DNA of 64,000 bases from Kroppenstedtia guangzhouensis (GCF_014637345.1 NZ_BMEX01000008.1:1-64000), one strand, 5' to 3'. Shown: positions 45,967 through 55,120, numbered from the stretch's first letter. The notes: generated by a model from the letters alone, not told the origin. Numbers and translations are program-made.

Positions 45967-46771
45967 TCACAGACCCTCCATCAATTCCCCTCTCCAGACA
46001 GTGACTGCATGGCCGGCCAGTCGGACGCGGTCTCCTTCGACACGGACGTTGAGCGACCCACCCCGTTGGGAGGCCTGGTAAGCCCGCAGTTCCGTTTTCC
46101 CTAACTTTTTCGCCCAGTAGGGGCCCAGGGCGCAGTGGGCCGAACCGGTGACAGGATCTTCAGGAATACCGTGATTCGGTGCGAAGAAGCGGGAAATGAT
46201 ATCAAAGTCATCGCTTTCCGATCGACTGGTGATGATCAGGCCCCGTTGGATGGGAAGGCTCTTTAAAGCCGGATGGTTCGGATCAAATTTGCGGATGTCC
46301 CTTTCCGTGGCCAGTTCCATCAGATGATCCATCCGGTTGGCGCCGAGAAAACAGAGACAATCGCCAAAGGCTTCTCGCAGTGGAACGGGGATGTCAGACA
46401 TCGGACGAACTGGCTCCGCAGGGAAGTCCAGTTCGATCTGGTCGCCACGGCGGCGTGCGGTCAACAGGCCGCAACGCGTCTGAAAGCGGGCGGCCTGCTC
46501 CATTGACAGGTGTCCCTCTTCCCAAAGAACGTGGGCACTGGCCAGGGTGGCATGACCACAGAGGTCTTCCTCCTCTGTCGGGGTAAACCAGCGCAGGCGG
46601 TAACTGTCTCCGTCAGGGTACAGATAGGCTGTCTCCGGGCAGATTCATTTCCCGGGCAATCGTCTGCATCCATCCTTCATCCCGGGGGCCGGACAGAATA
46701 CAGACCGCCGCCGGGTTGCCGGAGAAGGGACGATCAGTAAAGGCATTGACCTGGACAATTTTTTGACTCAC
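45967..46771 (-). pseudogene. PhzF-family isomerase with one frameshift
   Basis: The start SQKIVQVNAFTDRPFSGNPAAV with the catalytic Glu region (MNLPETAYL) and the end NHGIPEDPVTGSAHCALGPYWAKKLGK are PhzF hallmarks (about 267 residues if corrected). One extra C near 46640 (CCC where CC is expected) puts the first 45 residues in another frame; beyond it the reading ETAYLYPDGDSYRLRWFTPT is normal. The GTG at 46771 follows GGTGGTGAT and the stop of a small ORF. PhzF-like proteins act on small cyclic or amino compounds; no phenazine genes are nearby. Confidence 0.75.
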
Positions 46772-46776
46772 GCGGA

Positions 46777-46983
46777 TCACCACCGTGTTATGTTTGTTCC
46801 ACTTTGGCCTTCTTCTGCACGGGCCAACCATTCGGTGACCAGGGTTTCCTGAAGTGGATGTGCCCGATCCAATTCTATTCCTGCTTTATGGATGCAATCC
46901 CTTGGGTAAGTCCTCCATAGGATTTCCTCCCTCACACGAAAAGGGGTCGTCGGAAATAACGTATCAATAAAGTTCAGAATCAC
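46777..46983 (-). CDS. Small ORF coupled to phzF, unknown
   Basis: 68 residues from a GTG at 46983 (MILNFIDTLFPTTPFRVREE...). Its TGA lies five bases before the phzF GTG, an arrangement seen in coupled genes. It has no clear ribosome binding site and no family I recognise. Confidence 0.35.
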   Translation of the reverse strand: MILNFIDTLFPTTPFRVREEILWRTYPRDCIHKAGIELDRAHPLQETLVTEWLARAEEGQSGTNITRW

Positions 46984-46993
46984 TTTCAGTATA

Positions 46994-47851
46994 TCAGCCG
47001 AATTCCGAATCCTGGGACGTTCCGGGGTCTGTTTTGTTTTTTGGTGTCAAGTGATGGTTTTTTCGATCCCCGCTGTGCAACCATCCGTAAACCGGGGCGA
47101 GGCGGCGGTAAAGGTCGGCCCGGATCCAGAAGGAGGAGTCGATGAACCCGGAGTAGTGACGGGCCACCCTCCGGGCGGTGCTTTCCCCGAATTCCAGCCA
47201 AATGGCGGCAAAGTCGTGAGCTGGATCACCGATACAGGCATCTCCCCAGTCGATCACCCCTGTCAAGTGATGTTCTCCTCCCAGGAGATGGGCGGCACTC
47301 AGATCACCGTGGATGGGGCAGAGAGGGAGATGGGTTTTCCCCAATTCCCGATGCAGATGTTGAAAAAGCTTTTTCAACTCCTCCTGCCGGGATACTTCCA
47401 TGGATGGATACAGTGCTTCTGCCGCCTGCTTCTCCAATTCACGGTACTTTTCCACCCAGTTGGCTCCCCCCGGCAAATCCGGGAAGTTGTCCATCTGGTG
47501 GAGGGCACTTAGAAACTGTCCCAGCTCCCGGAGGGGGATGGATAAAAAGGGACGAGTGGCAGTGGACAGCGGGGTTCCCGGCAGCTTCCGGTATCCCCCG
47601 AAGGGGAGGGCTCCCCTCAGATGCAGCACCTCATAGTGGGGAACGGCAAGGGACAGATCCGGGGCCGCTTGATTCAAAAAGTCGGCTTCCTGTTTCAGTC
47701 GTTCCATCTGTTGGGGACGGCGGGGAAAGCGGAAGATCCATTCTTCGTTCACTTCCAGGACGTAGAAGTCCCAACCCTCCTCATGGGACCGGATGCTTTG
47801 GATCTTCAAACCGGGAAGGGCGGACTGAATACCGTTGAGCAACGGATTCAT
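46994..47851 (-). CDS. Aminoglycoside phosphotransferase-like (APH) kinase
   Basis: 285 residues. The kinase-like fold is shown by the lysine-region WIFRFPRRPQQ, the catalytic loop CPIHGDLSAAHLLGG and the metal-binding GVIDWGDACIGDPAHDFA. The family ranges from antibiotic kinases to small-metabolite kinases; resistance cannot be claimed from sequence. ATG 47851 has ATGGAGGTG six bases upstream; an in-frame start at 48004 has none. It lies just before the small ORF and phzF on the same strand. Confidence 0.85.
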   Translation of the reverse strand: MNPLLNGIQSALPGLKIQSIRSHEEGWDFYVLEVNEEWIFRFPRRPQQMERLKQEADFLNQAAPDLSLAVPHYEVLHLRGALPFGGYRKLPGTPLSTATRPFLSIPLRELGQFLSALHQMDNFPDLPGGANWVEKYRELEKQAAEALYPSMEVSRQEELKKLFQHLHRELGKTHLPLCPIHGDLSAAHLLGGEHHLTGVIDWGDACIGDPAHDFAAIWLEFGESTARRVARHYSGFIDSSFWIRADLYRRLAPVYGWLHSGDRKNHHLTPKNKTDPGTSQDSEFG

Positions 47852-48261
47852 GTTGTCACCTCCATTCAGAGAGAGGGTTTGTTTTCGGATGTTCCATGAG
47901 TTCTTTCCACAGGCAGGTTTGGCGATTCGCGTCGGTGTGGGAGAGCCGATGGAACTAACGACAACGATACTTTCCGGCGCTATCAGATAAAAAGTTGAAG
48001 TCAATCAAACCATCTGAGTCAGTCTCCTTTTCCCCTCTATTTGAAATACGATCGTAAAATTGGGAAAACCCGCCTGCATCGAAACGAAAGGCGTCGTCCT
48101 CCTTTCAGAATGTGATAAAATGGGGGAAGATTCAAGATTCCCTATAATGGATCGGAACAGGGGATCTCAGGTTTCTGTTACTACTTCAGCCCGAAAAAAC
48201 GGGGGTTGGAGAAAAATGATGAGAAAGGGTCAGGTGTGTTGGTTATCCATATTTCGGGAGT

Positions 48262-48396
48262 TGAGATCGTGTCCTACCACGCTCCGGTTGCCATCCAGCA
48301 AGGAAGTGAAGACTGGCCGCTCCGAATCTTCCGGTCAGGGCAGGGGCAAAGCCCTATCACGAAGTGTCGCAAGGAAGCATGTTGCCCCTAACGCCC
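48262..48396 (+). repeat. Diverged intergenic repeat, copy B
   Basis: Shares CATCCAGCAAGGA, GGCAAAGCC and GTTGCCCCTAA with copy A near 32437. The rest of the 710-base gap 47852-48562 shows no gene I can support. Confidence 0.4.
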
Positions 48397-48562
48397 CTCC
48401 CTCCGGATTCTCCGCTGGGTGGGATGGCTTCCTCAATTCCAGGGCTTCAGCCCATCCGGACTGTAGTGCCTGTGGTACAAAGGTCGCTTTGGTAGCACAC
48501 AACTCCTTCCCTGCGCCCATTTTCTGGTTAATCAACAGCCCTGAGAAAGGGTGTATATATTG

Positions 48563-49585
48563 ATGGATCTTTCCGCGAAAATTGGTGAAATAGTAAAAGA
48601 ACATGGGAAAAGCAATCGATTTTCCGGTGTCATCTTAGTTCATGATGATCAGAACACCATTTTTGAACAGGGATATGGTTATGCAAATCGGAATGAACGG
48701 ATTCCGAATACATCACACACGAAGTTTGGTATGGCATCCGGGTGTAAGATTTTCACTTCAGTGGCCATTTGCCAACTGGTTGAAAAAGGGCTTTTAACCT
48801 TCGATACATATATCAAAGATTGCTTGGACTTCACTTTTCAACATTTTGATCCAAAAATCACTATTCATCAGCTGATAACCCATAGTTCGGGTATACCCGA
48901 TTATTTCGATGAAGAGATGATGAGTGACTTTGAGGAGTTATGGAAGAGCAAACCCATGTATTCAATCCGTTCCGCCAAAGATTTTTTACCTATGTTTCAA
49001 AGTAAACCTATGAAGTTTCAATCAGGAAGCAGATTTTCTTACAGCAATTCAGGGTATATTTTGCTGGGACTGATCGTGGAACAAGTGACAGGATTGAACT
49101 TTACAGAGTATGTCGAGAAAAATATATTCCAAGTTTGCTGCATGTTCGATTCAGGATATTTTCGCATGGATCAACTCCCTGAACGAACAGCTCTGGGTTA
49201 CATTGACAGTGAAGAGGATGACACCTGGAGGACCAATATCTATTCCGTTCCAATCGTGGGCGGTCCGGACGGCGGCGCTTTTACAACCGTTCACGATCTG
49301 TCCAAGTTTTGGAGAGGTTTATTAAATGCGCGGCTGTTGAGCCGGGAAACTACGGATCAACTACTCACCCCTCACATAGAAATTGCTGATCCATTTTACT
49401 ATGGATACGGGATCTGGATTTTAAAGCGTGACCACAACGTATTTAAATATTTCATAACCGGAAGCGACCCCGGAGTGGGATTACAATCAGCGGTATTTGT
49501 AGAATCCGGATTAAATGTTCATATTATAGCGAACAACAATAGTAATCCGGGTGCAATCGGAAGAGAAATTAATGGGCTACTCTGA
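48563..49585 (+). CDS. Serine hydrolase of the beta-lactamase/DD-peptidase family
   Basis: 340 residues. The catalytic SxxK is MASGCKIFTS, the second motif is YSNSGYILLG (YxN), and HSSGIPDYFD is the family loop. The third motif, normally HTG or KTG, reads FITGSDPGVG, so the residue before the glycine is threonine-isoleucine rather than histidine or lysine. No signal peptide, so it is probably cytoplasmic. AGAAAGGG lies 11 bases before the ATG 48563; an in-frame GTG at 48551 is an alternative. Lower GC than its neighbours hints at acquisition. Confidence 0.85.
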   Translation: MDLSAKIGEIVKEHGKSNRFSGVILVHDDQNTIFEQGYGYANRNERIPNTSHTKFGMASGCKIFTSVAICQLVEKGLLTFDTYIKDCLDFTFQHFDPKITIHQLITHSSGIPDYFDEEMMSDFEELWKSKPMYSIRSAKDFLPMFQSKPMKFQSGSRFSYSNSGYILLGLIVEQVTGLNFTEYVEKNIFQVCCMFDSGYFRMDQLPERTALGYIDSEEDDTWRTNIYSVPIVGGPDGGAFTTVHDLSKFWRGLLNARLLSRETTDQLLTPHIEIADPFYYGYGIWILKRDHNVFKYFITGSDPGVGLQSAVFVESGLNVHIIANNNSNPGAIGREINGLL

Positions 49586-49608
49586 TTTGGCAACCGCTAC
49601 TTATCCGG

Positions 49609-49647
49609 AACCACAGACCTCCCTTCAACATGAAGGGAGGTCTGTGG
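49609..49647. terminator. Hairpin between convergent genes
   Basis: ACCACAGACCTCCCTT and AAGGGAGGTCTGTGGT pair perfectly over 16 bases with a short loop. There is no long T run, but its place between convergent stops suggests a shared terminator. Confidence 0.65.
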
Positions 49648-49652
49648 TCGTC

Positions 49653-51173
49653 TCACTCCTTGGCTGACAGGGAGGATGCACTCCCTTTGGGTACCAGGAG
49701 CCATGCCACGACCAGAGCGGCGATGCTGAACAGAGCGGCTGTCAGGAATACAGTGTCCAAGGATTGGGCCAAGAAGGTGCTTACCCGTTGGGCCACTTCC
49801 TCCGGCAGGGTGGCCAGCCCCTCCGGCTGGGTCACCCCTTGGGCCTGTTCCAGTTGCTGGATGGTTTTTCTGCTCAGTTCATCCTTGTGGGCGGTGATAT
49901 AAGCAGTGATCTCATCCTTTAACCGAAAGCTCAGGATCGCCCCCATCAGAGTGACGCCGCAGGCACCCCCCATGGAGCGGGAAAACATCTGGGAGGAGGT
50001 GGCGGAACCCCGCTCGTTGCTGCTGACAGCATTTTGCACAGCCACAATGTAAGTGGTCATGGACAGACCCAGCCCACATCCCAGGACGAACATGCTCACC
50101 AATATGAACACGTAAGGTGTGTCGGCATTCATCAGGATGAAACTGAGTGCTGAAAGGGAGATCAACACGGTCCCGGTAACAATCGGAGGCCGGTACCCTT
50201 GCTTTAACAGCCAACGGCCCGCTACCACCGAACAAGCACTCCAACCCAACACTTGGGGAGTGATCGCCAGTCCGGCCAAGGTGGGGGATTTCCCGAGGAT
50301 TCCCTGGACGAACAAAGGCACAAAGTTGATGGCCCCAAACATGCCCATCCCCGTCAAAAAGGCGGACAGGTTGCTGGAGGCGATGATCGGGTTGCGAAAC
50401 AGAGCGAGTGGGACAAAGGGATCTTTCACTCGCTGTTCCCAACGATAAAAGAAGACCAGCAAAACTACTCCGCTGACCAGAAGTGCCCAGGGAAGCGGAT
50501 GCCCTGCTTCATTGTTGCCGATGAGCTGGGTGAAGGCCAGGATTCCCAACACCGCCAGGCTGAACAGGACGGCACCACCGTAGTCGATGCTCTTTTCCCC
50601 TTCGTGGATCTGTTCTTTGAGGAAAATGGCGATGGTGAGTACGATCAGAATTCCCAAGGGAAGATTGAACCAAAAGATCCAGTGCCAGGAGAGATACTCC
50701 ACTGTCCATCCCCCGATGAAGGGACCCACAATCGCTGCCAATCCCCACATTGAGGAAAACCATCCCTGGGCACGAGCCCGCAGTTCAAAGGGGAAGATAT
50801 CCCCCACGATCGTGAGGGTGACTGGCAGCACCCCGCCTGCTCCCATGCCTTGAATCGCCCGGAAGAAGACGAGCTGTCCCATGGACTGGGAAAAGCCGCA
50901 CAGGGCGGAGCCGATGACAAACAGCAATACCGCAGTGATAAACACCTTTTTGCGGCCGTATAGATCCGCCAGTTTCCCATAGAGGGGAACGGTCAACGTA
51001 TTGGCCAACATAAAAGCGGAAAACACCCAGCTGTATAGGGAGATTCCGCCGAGGGCTCCCACTACCGTCGGCATCGCGGCATTGACGATAGTTACTTCCA
51101 CGGCGGCGCTAAATGTGGCCGCCATCAGCGCTCCGGTGATAATATTGCGCCGGGTGGGGTTTAGTTGATTCAT
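49653..51173 (-). CDS. MFS drug exporter, DHA2 (14-helix) family
   Basis: 506 residues with 14 predicted helices. Motif A LYGKLADLYGRKKVF and motif C WGLAAIVGPFIGGWTVE mark a DHA2-type proton antiporter of the EmrB/QacA group. AGGAG nine bases before the ATG. It is divergent from the sigma-54-type activator; no TetR or MarR repressor is next to it. The substrate cannot be inferred. Confidence 0.9.
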   Translation of the reverse strand: MNQLNPTRRNIITGALMAATFSAAVEVTIVNAAMPTVVGALGGISLYSWVFSAFMLANTLTVPLYGKLADLYGRKKVFITAVLLFVIGSALCGFSQSMGQLVFFRAIQGMGAGGVLPVTLTIVGDIFPFELRARAQGWFSSMWGLAAIVGPFIGGWTVEYLSWHWIFWFNLPLGILIVLTIAIFLKEQIHEGEKSIDYGGAVLFSLAVLGILAFTQLIGNNEAGHPLPWALLVSGVVLLVFFYRWEQRVKDPFVPLALFRNPIIASSNLSAFLTGMGMFGAINFVPLFVQGILGKSPTLAGLAITPQVLGWSACSVVAGRWLLKQGYRPPIVTGTVLISLSALSFILMNADTPYVFILVSMFVLGCGLGLSMTTYIVAVQNAVSSNERGSATSSQMFSRSMGGACGVTLMGAILSFRLKDEITAYITAHKDELSRKTIQQLEQAQGVTQPEGLATLPEEVAQRVSTFLAQSLDTVFLTAALFSIAALVVAWLLVPKGSASSLSAKE

Positions 51174-51221
51174 CTCTTTTTCTCCTAAAATGATAATTCC
51201 ATTTTCTATCCTATCGTAAAT

Positions 51222-51238
51222 CCTTCGCTTTGCGAAGG
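51222..51238. repeat. Perfect inverted repeat upstream of the exporter
   Basis: CCTTCGC-TTT-GCGAAGG lies in the divergent region 49 bases before the exporter start. It may be an operator or an RNA hairpin in the exporter leader; a regulator was not identified. Confidence 0.5.
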
Positions 51239-51375
51239 TCTGTTTTATTTATCGGAACCGACTCCATCAGGAAGTGACGGATTTCTTTGAAAATATTATA
51301 CTTAATAGAAGAGAGACTATTCGGTGTTCTGACGGTTTCTGATCCATTCACTTGGAAAAGGGGGAGGTGGAAGGG

Positions 51376-52788
51376 ATGGATGCGGAGTTTTGTGATTACG
51401 AAGAGTTGCTCCACACCTATGAGGAGTGCAAGGCTACCAAAGAAATGATTGAGGCCGCCTTTGAAAGCGCGTACGAAGGAATTGTGTTGACTGATCCCCG
51501 GGGATACATCCGAATGTTGAATGAGACCTACGCCCGGTTTTTGAAAGTGGAGGCGGAGGATGCGATCGGACGTCATGTGACGGAAGTGATTGAAAACACC
51601 CGGATGCATATTGTGGCCAAAACGGGGGAAGCGGAACTGGCCCAGGTGCAGAAGATTCGGGAAGGAAACATGGTGGTCCACCGCATCCCCATCCTCAAAG
51701 AGGGAAGAGTGGTGGCGGTGGTGGGAAAGGTCCTATTCCAGGATGTGCGGGAATTGCATGCCTTATCCGCTAGGGTGCTTCAACTTCAGAAGGAGCTGGA
51801 TTACTATAAGGGAGAGCTGATCAAACATCTGGGAGTCCGCTATGGATTGGAGGATATTATCGGCGACAGTCCCAAACTGAAAGAGGTCAAGGCGATGGCC
51901 CGACGAGTGGCCCCCAGCGATTCCACAGTGTTTATCGGGGGGGAAAGCGGAACGGGAAAGGAGTTGTTTGCCCATTCGATTCACCGGCTGAGTCGCAGAA
52001 GTGCCGGTCCTTTTATCAAAGTGAACTGTGCCGCCATCCCCGAGACCCTGATTGAGTCGGTGCTGTTTGGCTATGCAGAAGGGGCATTTACCGGGGCGGT
52101 CAAAGGAGGCCAGAAGGGAAAGTTTGAAATGGCTCACCGGGGAACCATCTTTCTGGATGAGATCGGCGAACTTCCTCTAACCATGCAAGCCAAACTGCTG
52201 CGGGTGTTGCAGGAGAGGGAGGTGGAGCCGGTGGGGGCGGTTCATCCGGTCAAGGTGGATGTTAGGATCATTGCGGCCAGCAACCGGGATCTGGAGCGAA
52301 TGGTCCGGGAAAACCGGTTCCGGGAAGATCTATACTATCGGCTCCATGTGGTCGCCTTGATCATTCCCCCTCTGCGGGAACGGCGGTCGGACATTCCTGT
52401 GTTGGTGGAGCATTTTCTGGAAGTATTGGCCCATGAGGTGGGGATCCGTGTGGAGGGAGTGGAGCCGGATGCGATGGATGCCTTGCTCGGCTTTGAGTGG
52501 CCGGGAAATGTGCGGGAGTTGAAAAACGTCCTCGAACGATCCCTCCACATGACAGAGGGAGACCGGATCCGCCGGGAACATCTCCCCCTCCACTTGGTGG
52601 GGAAGAGACGGGAAGAGGGCTTCTCCACACTGAAAGAGACAGTGGAGGAGGCAGAGAAAAACGCCATCCTGCGGGCCCTCCAAGCCTACCGTGGGGATCG
52701 GGAACAAGCCATCCGCATGTTAGGGATCAGCCGGTCCGGGTTTTATCAGAAAATGAAAAAATACGGGATTCGTGATTGGAAACAGTGA
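51376..52788 (+). CDS. Sigma-54-dependent transcriptional activator with PAS domain
   Basis: 470 residues: N-terminal PAS domain (about 25-130, ESAYEGIVLTDPRGYIRMLN), an AAA+ domain with Walker A GESGTGKELFA, the sigma-54 contact loop GAFTGA in AEGAFTGAVKGGQ, Walker B TIFLDEIGELP and the arginine finger region FREDLYYRLHV, and a Fis-type helix-turn-helix (DREQAIRMLGISRSGFYQKM). It hydrolyses ATP to open sigma-54 promoters in response to a PAS signal. The ATG at 51376 has GGGAGG eight bases upstream. No -24/-12 promoter was found near it. Confidence 0.92.
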   Translation: MDAEFCDYEELLHTYEECKATKEMIEAAFESAYEGIVLTDPRGYIRMLNETYARFLKVEAEDAIGRHVTEVIENTRMHIVAKTGEAELAQVQKIREGNMVVHRIPILKEGRVVAVVGKVLFQDVRELHALSARVLQLQKELDYYKGELIKHLGVRYGLEDIIGDSPKLKEVKAMARRVAPSDSTVFIGGESGTGKELFAHSIHRLSRRSAGPFIKVNCAAIPETLIESVLFGYAEGAFTGAVKGGQKGKFEMAHRGTIFLDEIGELPLTMQAKLLRVLQEREVEPVGAVHPVKVDVRIIAASNRDLERMVRENRFREDLYYRLHVVALIIPPLRERRSDIPVLVEHFLEVLAHEVGIRVEGVEPDAMDALLGFEWPGNVRELKNVLERSLHMTEGDRIRREHLPLHLVGKRREEGFSTLKETVEEAEKNAILRALQAYRGDREQAIRMLGISRSGFYQKMKKYGIRDWKQ

Positions 52789-52839
52789 ATGAAGGCATTA
52801 TACCAAATATTCCGGACAGTCTGTTGTGCCGTTTTGGCC

Positions 52840-52857
52840 TGGTGAAATATTTCACCA
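52840..52857. promoter_or_regulatory. Perfect 18-bp palindrome downstream of the activator
   Basis: TGGTGAAATATTTCACCA is a perfect palindrome, 52 bases after the activator stop and about 200 bases before glutathione peroxidase. Such sites are typical enhancer or repressor operators. The rest of the gap 52789-53052 shows no gene. Confidence 0.55.
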
Positions 52858-53052
52858 ACAGAGTATCGGTTGGTTGGCGATGAACGTTTTTTGACCAGCC
52901 TTTCCCCGTTGCTTCTCACGATTGGCCGATTTCAACCAGGGCAGGTCTCATTTGTTACCTTTGTTTGGAGTATGTTTATCGCCAATTTGTGGTCATCGTC
53001 AATTGGATGATAGCTTGACCAAATGAGGATCCAGATCATGGGAGGTGTTGTT

Positions 53053-53532
53053 TTGAGTGTTCATGATTTTGCTGCCCGCAGGATCACCGGGGAAGAGCAA
53101 TCCCTGTCCGAGTTTGCCGGTTTCGTCCTGCTGATTGTCAACACTGCCAGCAAGTGCGGTTTTACTCCTCAATACCGGGAACTTCAGCAACTCTATGACA
53201 AGTACCATGAACGGGGATTGGAGATTCTCGGCTTTCCCTGTAACCAGTTCGGTGGCCAGGAGCCCGGCTCTGAGGATGAGATCCTGGAGTTTTGTCAGGT
53301 CCGATACGGGGTCACCTTCCCCATGTTCAGCAAAACGAAGGTGAAAGGTCCCAACGCTCATCCTCTTTTTCAATATCTGAGCCGGGAAGCACCGGGTATT
53401 TTCGGCCAGGCGATCAAATGGAACTTCACGAAGTTCCTGATCAACCGTGAGGGCCGGGTGGTCCGGCGCTTTGCCCCTGCGACCAAACCGGAGCAATTGG
53501 AAAGGGAGATTGAGAGTATACTTCAGGAATGA
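53053..53532 (+). CDS. Glutathione peroxidase family protein
   Basis: 159 residues. The catalytic Cys is in NTASKCGFTPQY, followed by the FPCNQFGGQEPG segment with the catalytic Gln and a second Cys (resolving Cys of thioredoxin-dependent forms), and WNFTKFLINREG with the catalytic Trp/Asn. In Firmicutes these enzymes use thioredoxin rather than glutathione to reduce peroxides. TTG at 53053 has GGAGGTG seven bases upstream. No signal peptide. Confidence 0.92.
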   Translation: MSVHDFAARRITGEEQSLSEFAGFVLLIVNTASKCGFTPQYRELQQLYDKYHERGLEILGFPCNQFGGQEPGSEDEILEFCQVRYGVTFPMFSKTKVKGPNAHPLFQYLSREAPGIFGQAIKWNFTKFLINREGRVVRRFAPATKPEQLEREIESILQE

Positions 53533-53566
53533 CTATCAGCTGCCCAAAGGAGTTTCGGACACAAAC

Positions 53567-53596
53567 AACCGGGCGGGGTGGATCCCCCGCCCGGTT
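53567..53596. terminator. Bidirectional terminator between gpx and the first peptide gene
   Basis: A perfect 12-bp stem (AACCGGGCGGGG/CCCCGCCCGGTT) with a 6-base loop lies between convergent genes: glutathione peroxidase and the signal peptide gene ending at 53620. Confidence 0.85.
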
Positions 53597-53619
53597 ACAG
53601 TCTGACAGTTTTTCATTGA

Positions 53620-53757
53620 TTATCCGCTCCCTGGATTACTGCTGGCCAGTGTTTCAGCAGGAATGGAGTCGGTTTCTGAAATGGTCCATGCAGCCATCGA
53701 AATAAAAAATAATATAGGGATGATGGCGATAAGAATTCTTTTACTCCACTTCTTCAC
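53620..53757 (-). CDS. Secreted signal-peptide precursor 1 (RNPP-type cognate peptide)
   Basis: A 45-residue open frame too short for usual gene calling. MKKWSKRILIAIIPILFF starts a basic-then-hydrophobic Sec leader; the tail ends ...PAETLASSNPGSG. The GTG start has GAGGAGGG eight bases upstream, inside the last codons of the regulator, and the two genes overlap by 17 bases, so translation is coupled. Size, leader, position and C-terminal small motif match the pre-pro-peptides of RNPP systems (PapR, NprX, Phr), where a C-terminal 5-8-mer is exported, trimmed and re-imported. Function is inferred. Confidence 0.8.
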   Translation of the reverse strand: MKKWSKRILIAIIPILFFISMAAWTISETDSIPAETLASSNPGSG

Positions 53758-55069
53758 CAACTGCGCCCTCCTCAGATGTCAATTCTAGCTGTACTTTATA
53801 CAAATTTCGCGTCAATCTCCCAAATTCCTGCTCATCCACATTTTCATAACACTGCGCCAAGCGAAGCAGGGCCTGATACTCCCTTTTTTTTAAATGATGT
53901 TTCTGGGCCATCTCCAGTTCTCGACGATAGTAAACAGTAGCTTCTTCTCTTTTGTTTTGTTGCAGATAAAAATCTCCCATCAACTGCAATGCGGAAGTGA
54001 GACGGGGGACATCGTCATAACTTTCCCCGAGACGGATTGCTTTCTCCAGCATCGCAGCAGCTTCTTCCTGTCGATTCAATTTCATGTAGAGAAGTCCCAG
54101 GCGAGAATAGGCGGTAACAAACTTGTTCCTGTCCGAACTGCTGATCTTTCCCCGCAGAGTGAGTGCCAAATCAAAACACTCCTCCGCCTGTTCCCAATCC
54201 TCTTGCTTCATATATACTTCGGCCAACACCACCCACAGATCGAACATATGGGAGTGCTGGTAATTAAAGCGCGCCAATTCCAGTCCGGCTTCCGCATATT
54301 GAATCGCTTCCTGGTAAGCACCGGTGCGCTGGGAGAGCTCCGCCCGCAACCAATAGAAGGACAGCTTGGTCTCGATTTGTTCCATCTCCCCGAGGGAGTC
54401 CCAAACTTCGTGGACGATGTTAATCGCTTCTCCCAACCGCCCCAATCTCTCCAGATAGATGGCTTTGTTTCGTTTCATGAGATAGATGAACTGTGGACGA
54501 TCCCCATTATTCTTGAATGCGTTGATCCCGTTGGTGATATATTTCAGGGCTGTTTCCAAATCATTCTGATAGTAACTTAAGAGGCTCAATTCCGTATAAG
54601 CGGCTGAGGTGATGTTTGTGTCGGACTCATCTCCGAGACGAACAGCGTTAAATAGGGCTCGCTCCGCTTTGGCCCAGTGTCTGAGACTTCTATGACATCT
54701 TCCGAGTATGTAGTAATAATAGGCGGCAAAGGGATGGGAATTTTGGATTTCCAGCTTGGACAGCTTTTTCAGGGCCAGGCGCGGATCGCCCAGATCCTGC
54801 AGACATTCTGCCCGGAACAGCGCTTTTTCCAACCGTTCCTGTTCCAATTGCTGTCCCTGCAACATTTCAGGCACCCGGTCGAGATCGATCTCCAGCTTTT
54901 TGATCAGATAGAGCGCCTTTTCGCGGCCGACATGGGGAACACCCCGTTCTACGTTGCTGATCGTGGCGGGGGAGATGTTCTCATCTGCCAGATCCTCCAG
55001 CCGCAATCCCCTCTCCTTTCGCACCTTTCGAATAATTTCGCCAATGTCATGAACTCCCAGGGTTCTCAA
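53741..55069 (-). CDS. HTH-TPR (RNPP-family) transcriptional regulator 1
   Basis: About 442 residues. An N-terminal XRE-type helix-turn-helix (DIGEIIRKVRKERGLRLEDLADENISPATISNVERG) is followed by about seven to nine tetratricopeptide repeats to the end, the architecture of PlcR/NprR-type regulators that bind a short peptide in the TPR bowl. It is a close paralogue of the protein at 55346 (SPATISNVERGVPHVG is identical in both). Start: TTG 55069 has AAGGTGGG eight bases upstream; GTG 55081 is also in frame. The peptide gene overlaps its end, and a conserved promoter block precedes it. Confidence 0.9.
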   Translation of the reverse strand: MRTLGVHDIGEIIRKVRKERGLRLEDLADENISPATISNVERGVPHVGREKALYLIKKLEIDLDRVPEMLQGQQLEQERLEKALFRAECLQDLGDPRLALKKLSKLEIQNSHPFAAYYYYILGRCHRSLRHWAKAERALFNAVRLGDESDTNITSAAYTELSLLSYYQNDLETALKYITNGINAFKNNGDRPQFIYLMKRNKAIYLERLGRLGEAINIVHEVWDSLGEMEQIETKLSFYWLRAELSQRTGAYQEAIQYAEAGLELARFNYQHSHMFDLWVVLAEVYMKQEDWEQAEECFDLALTLRGKISSSDRNKFVTAYSRLGLLYMKLNRQEEAAAMLEKAIRLGESYDDVPRLTSALQLMGDFYLQQNKREEATVYYRRELEMAQKHHLKKREYQALLRLAQCYENVDEQEFGRLTRNLYKVQLELTSEEGAVGEEVE

Positions 55070-55120
55070 CAGGAATCCCACCTTCGTTGATTGGATTGAT
55101 GTTTGTAGCCTGTTTAACGC

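Noticed and set aside
51222-51238. The inverted repeat before the exporter taken as a Rho-independent terminator
   Set aside because: There is no T tract on either side, and it lies in a divergent promoter region, so I left it as a possible operator.
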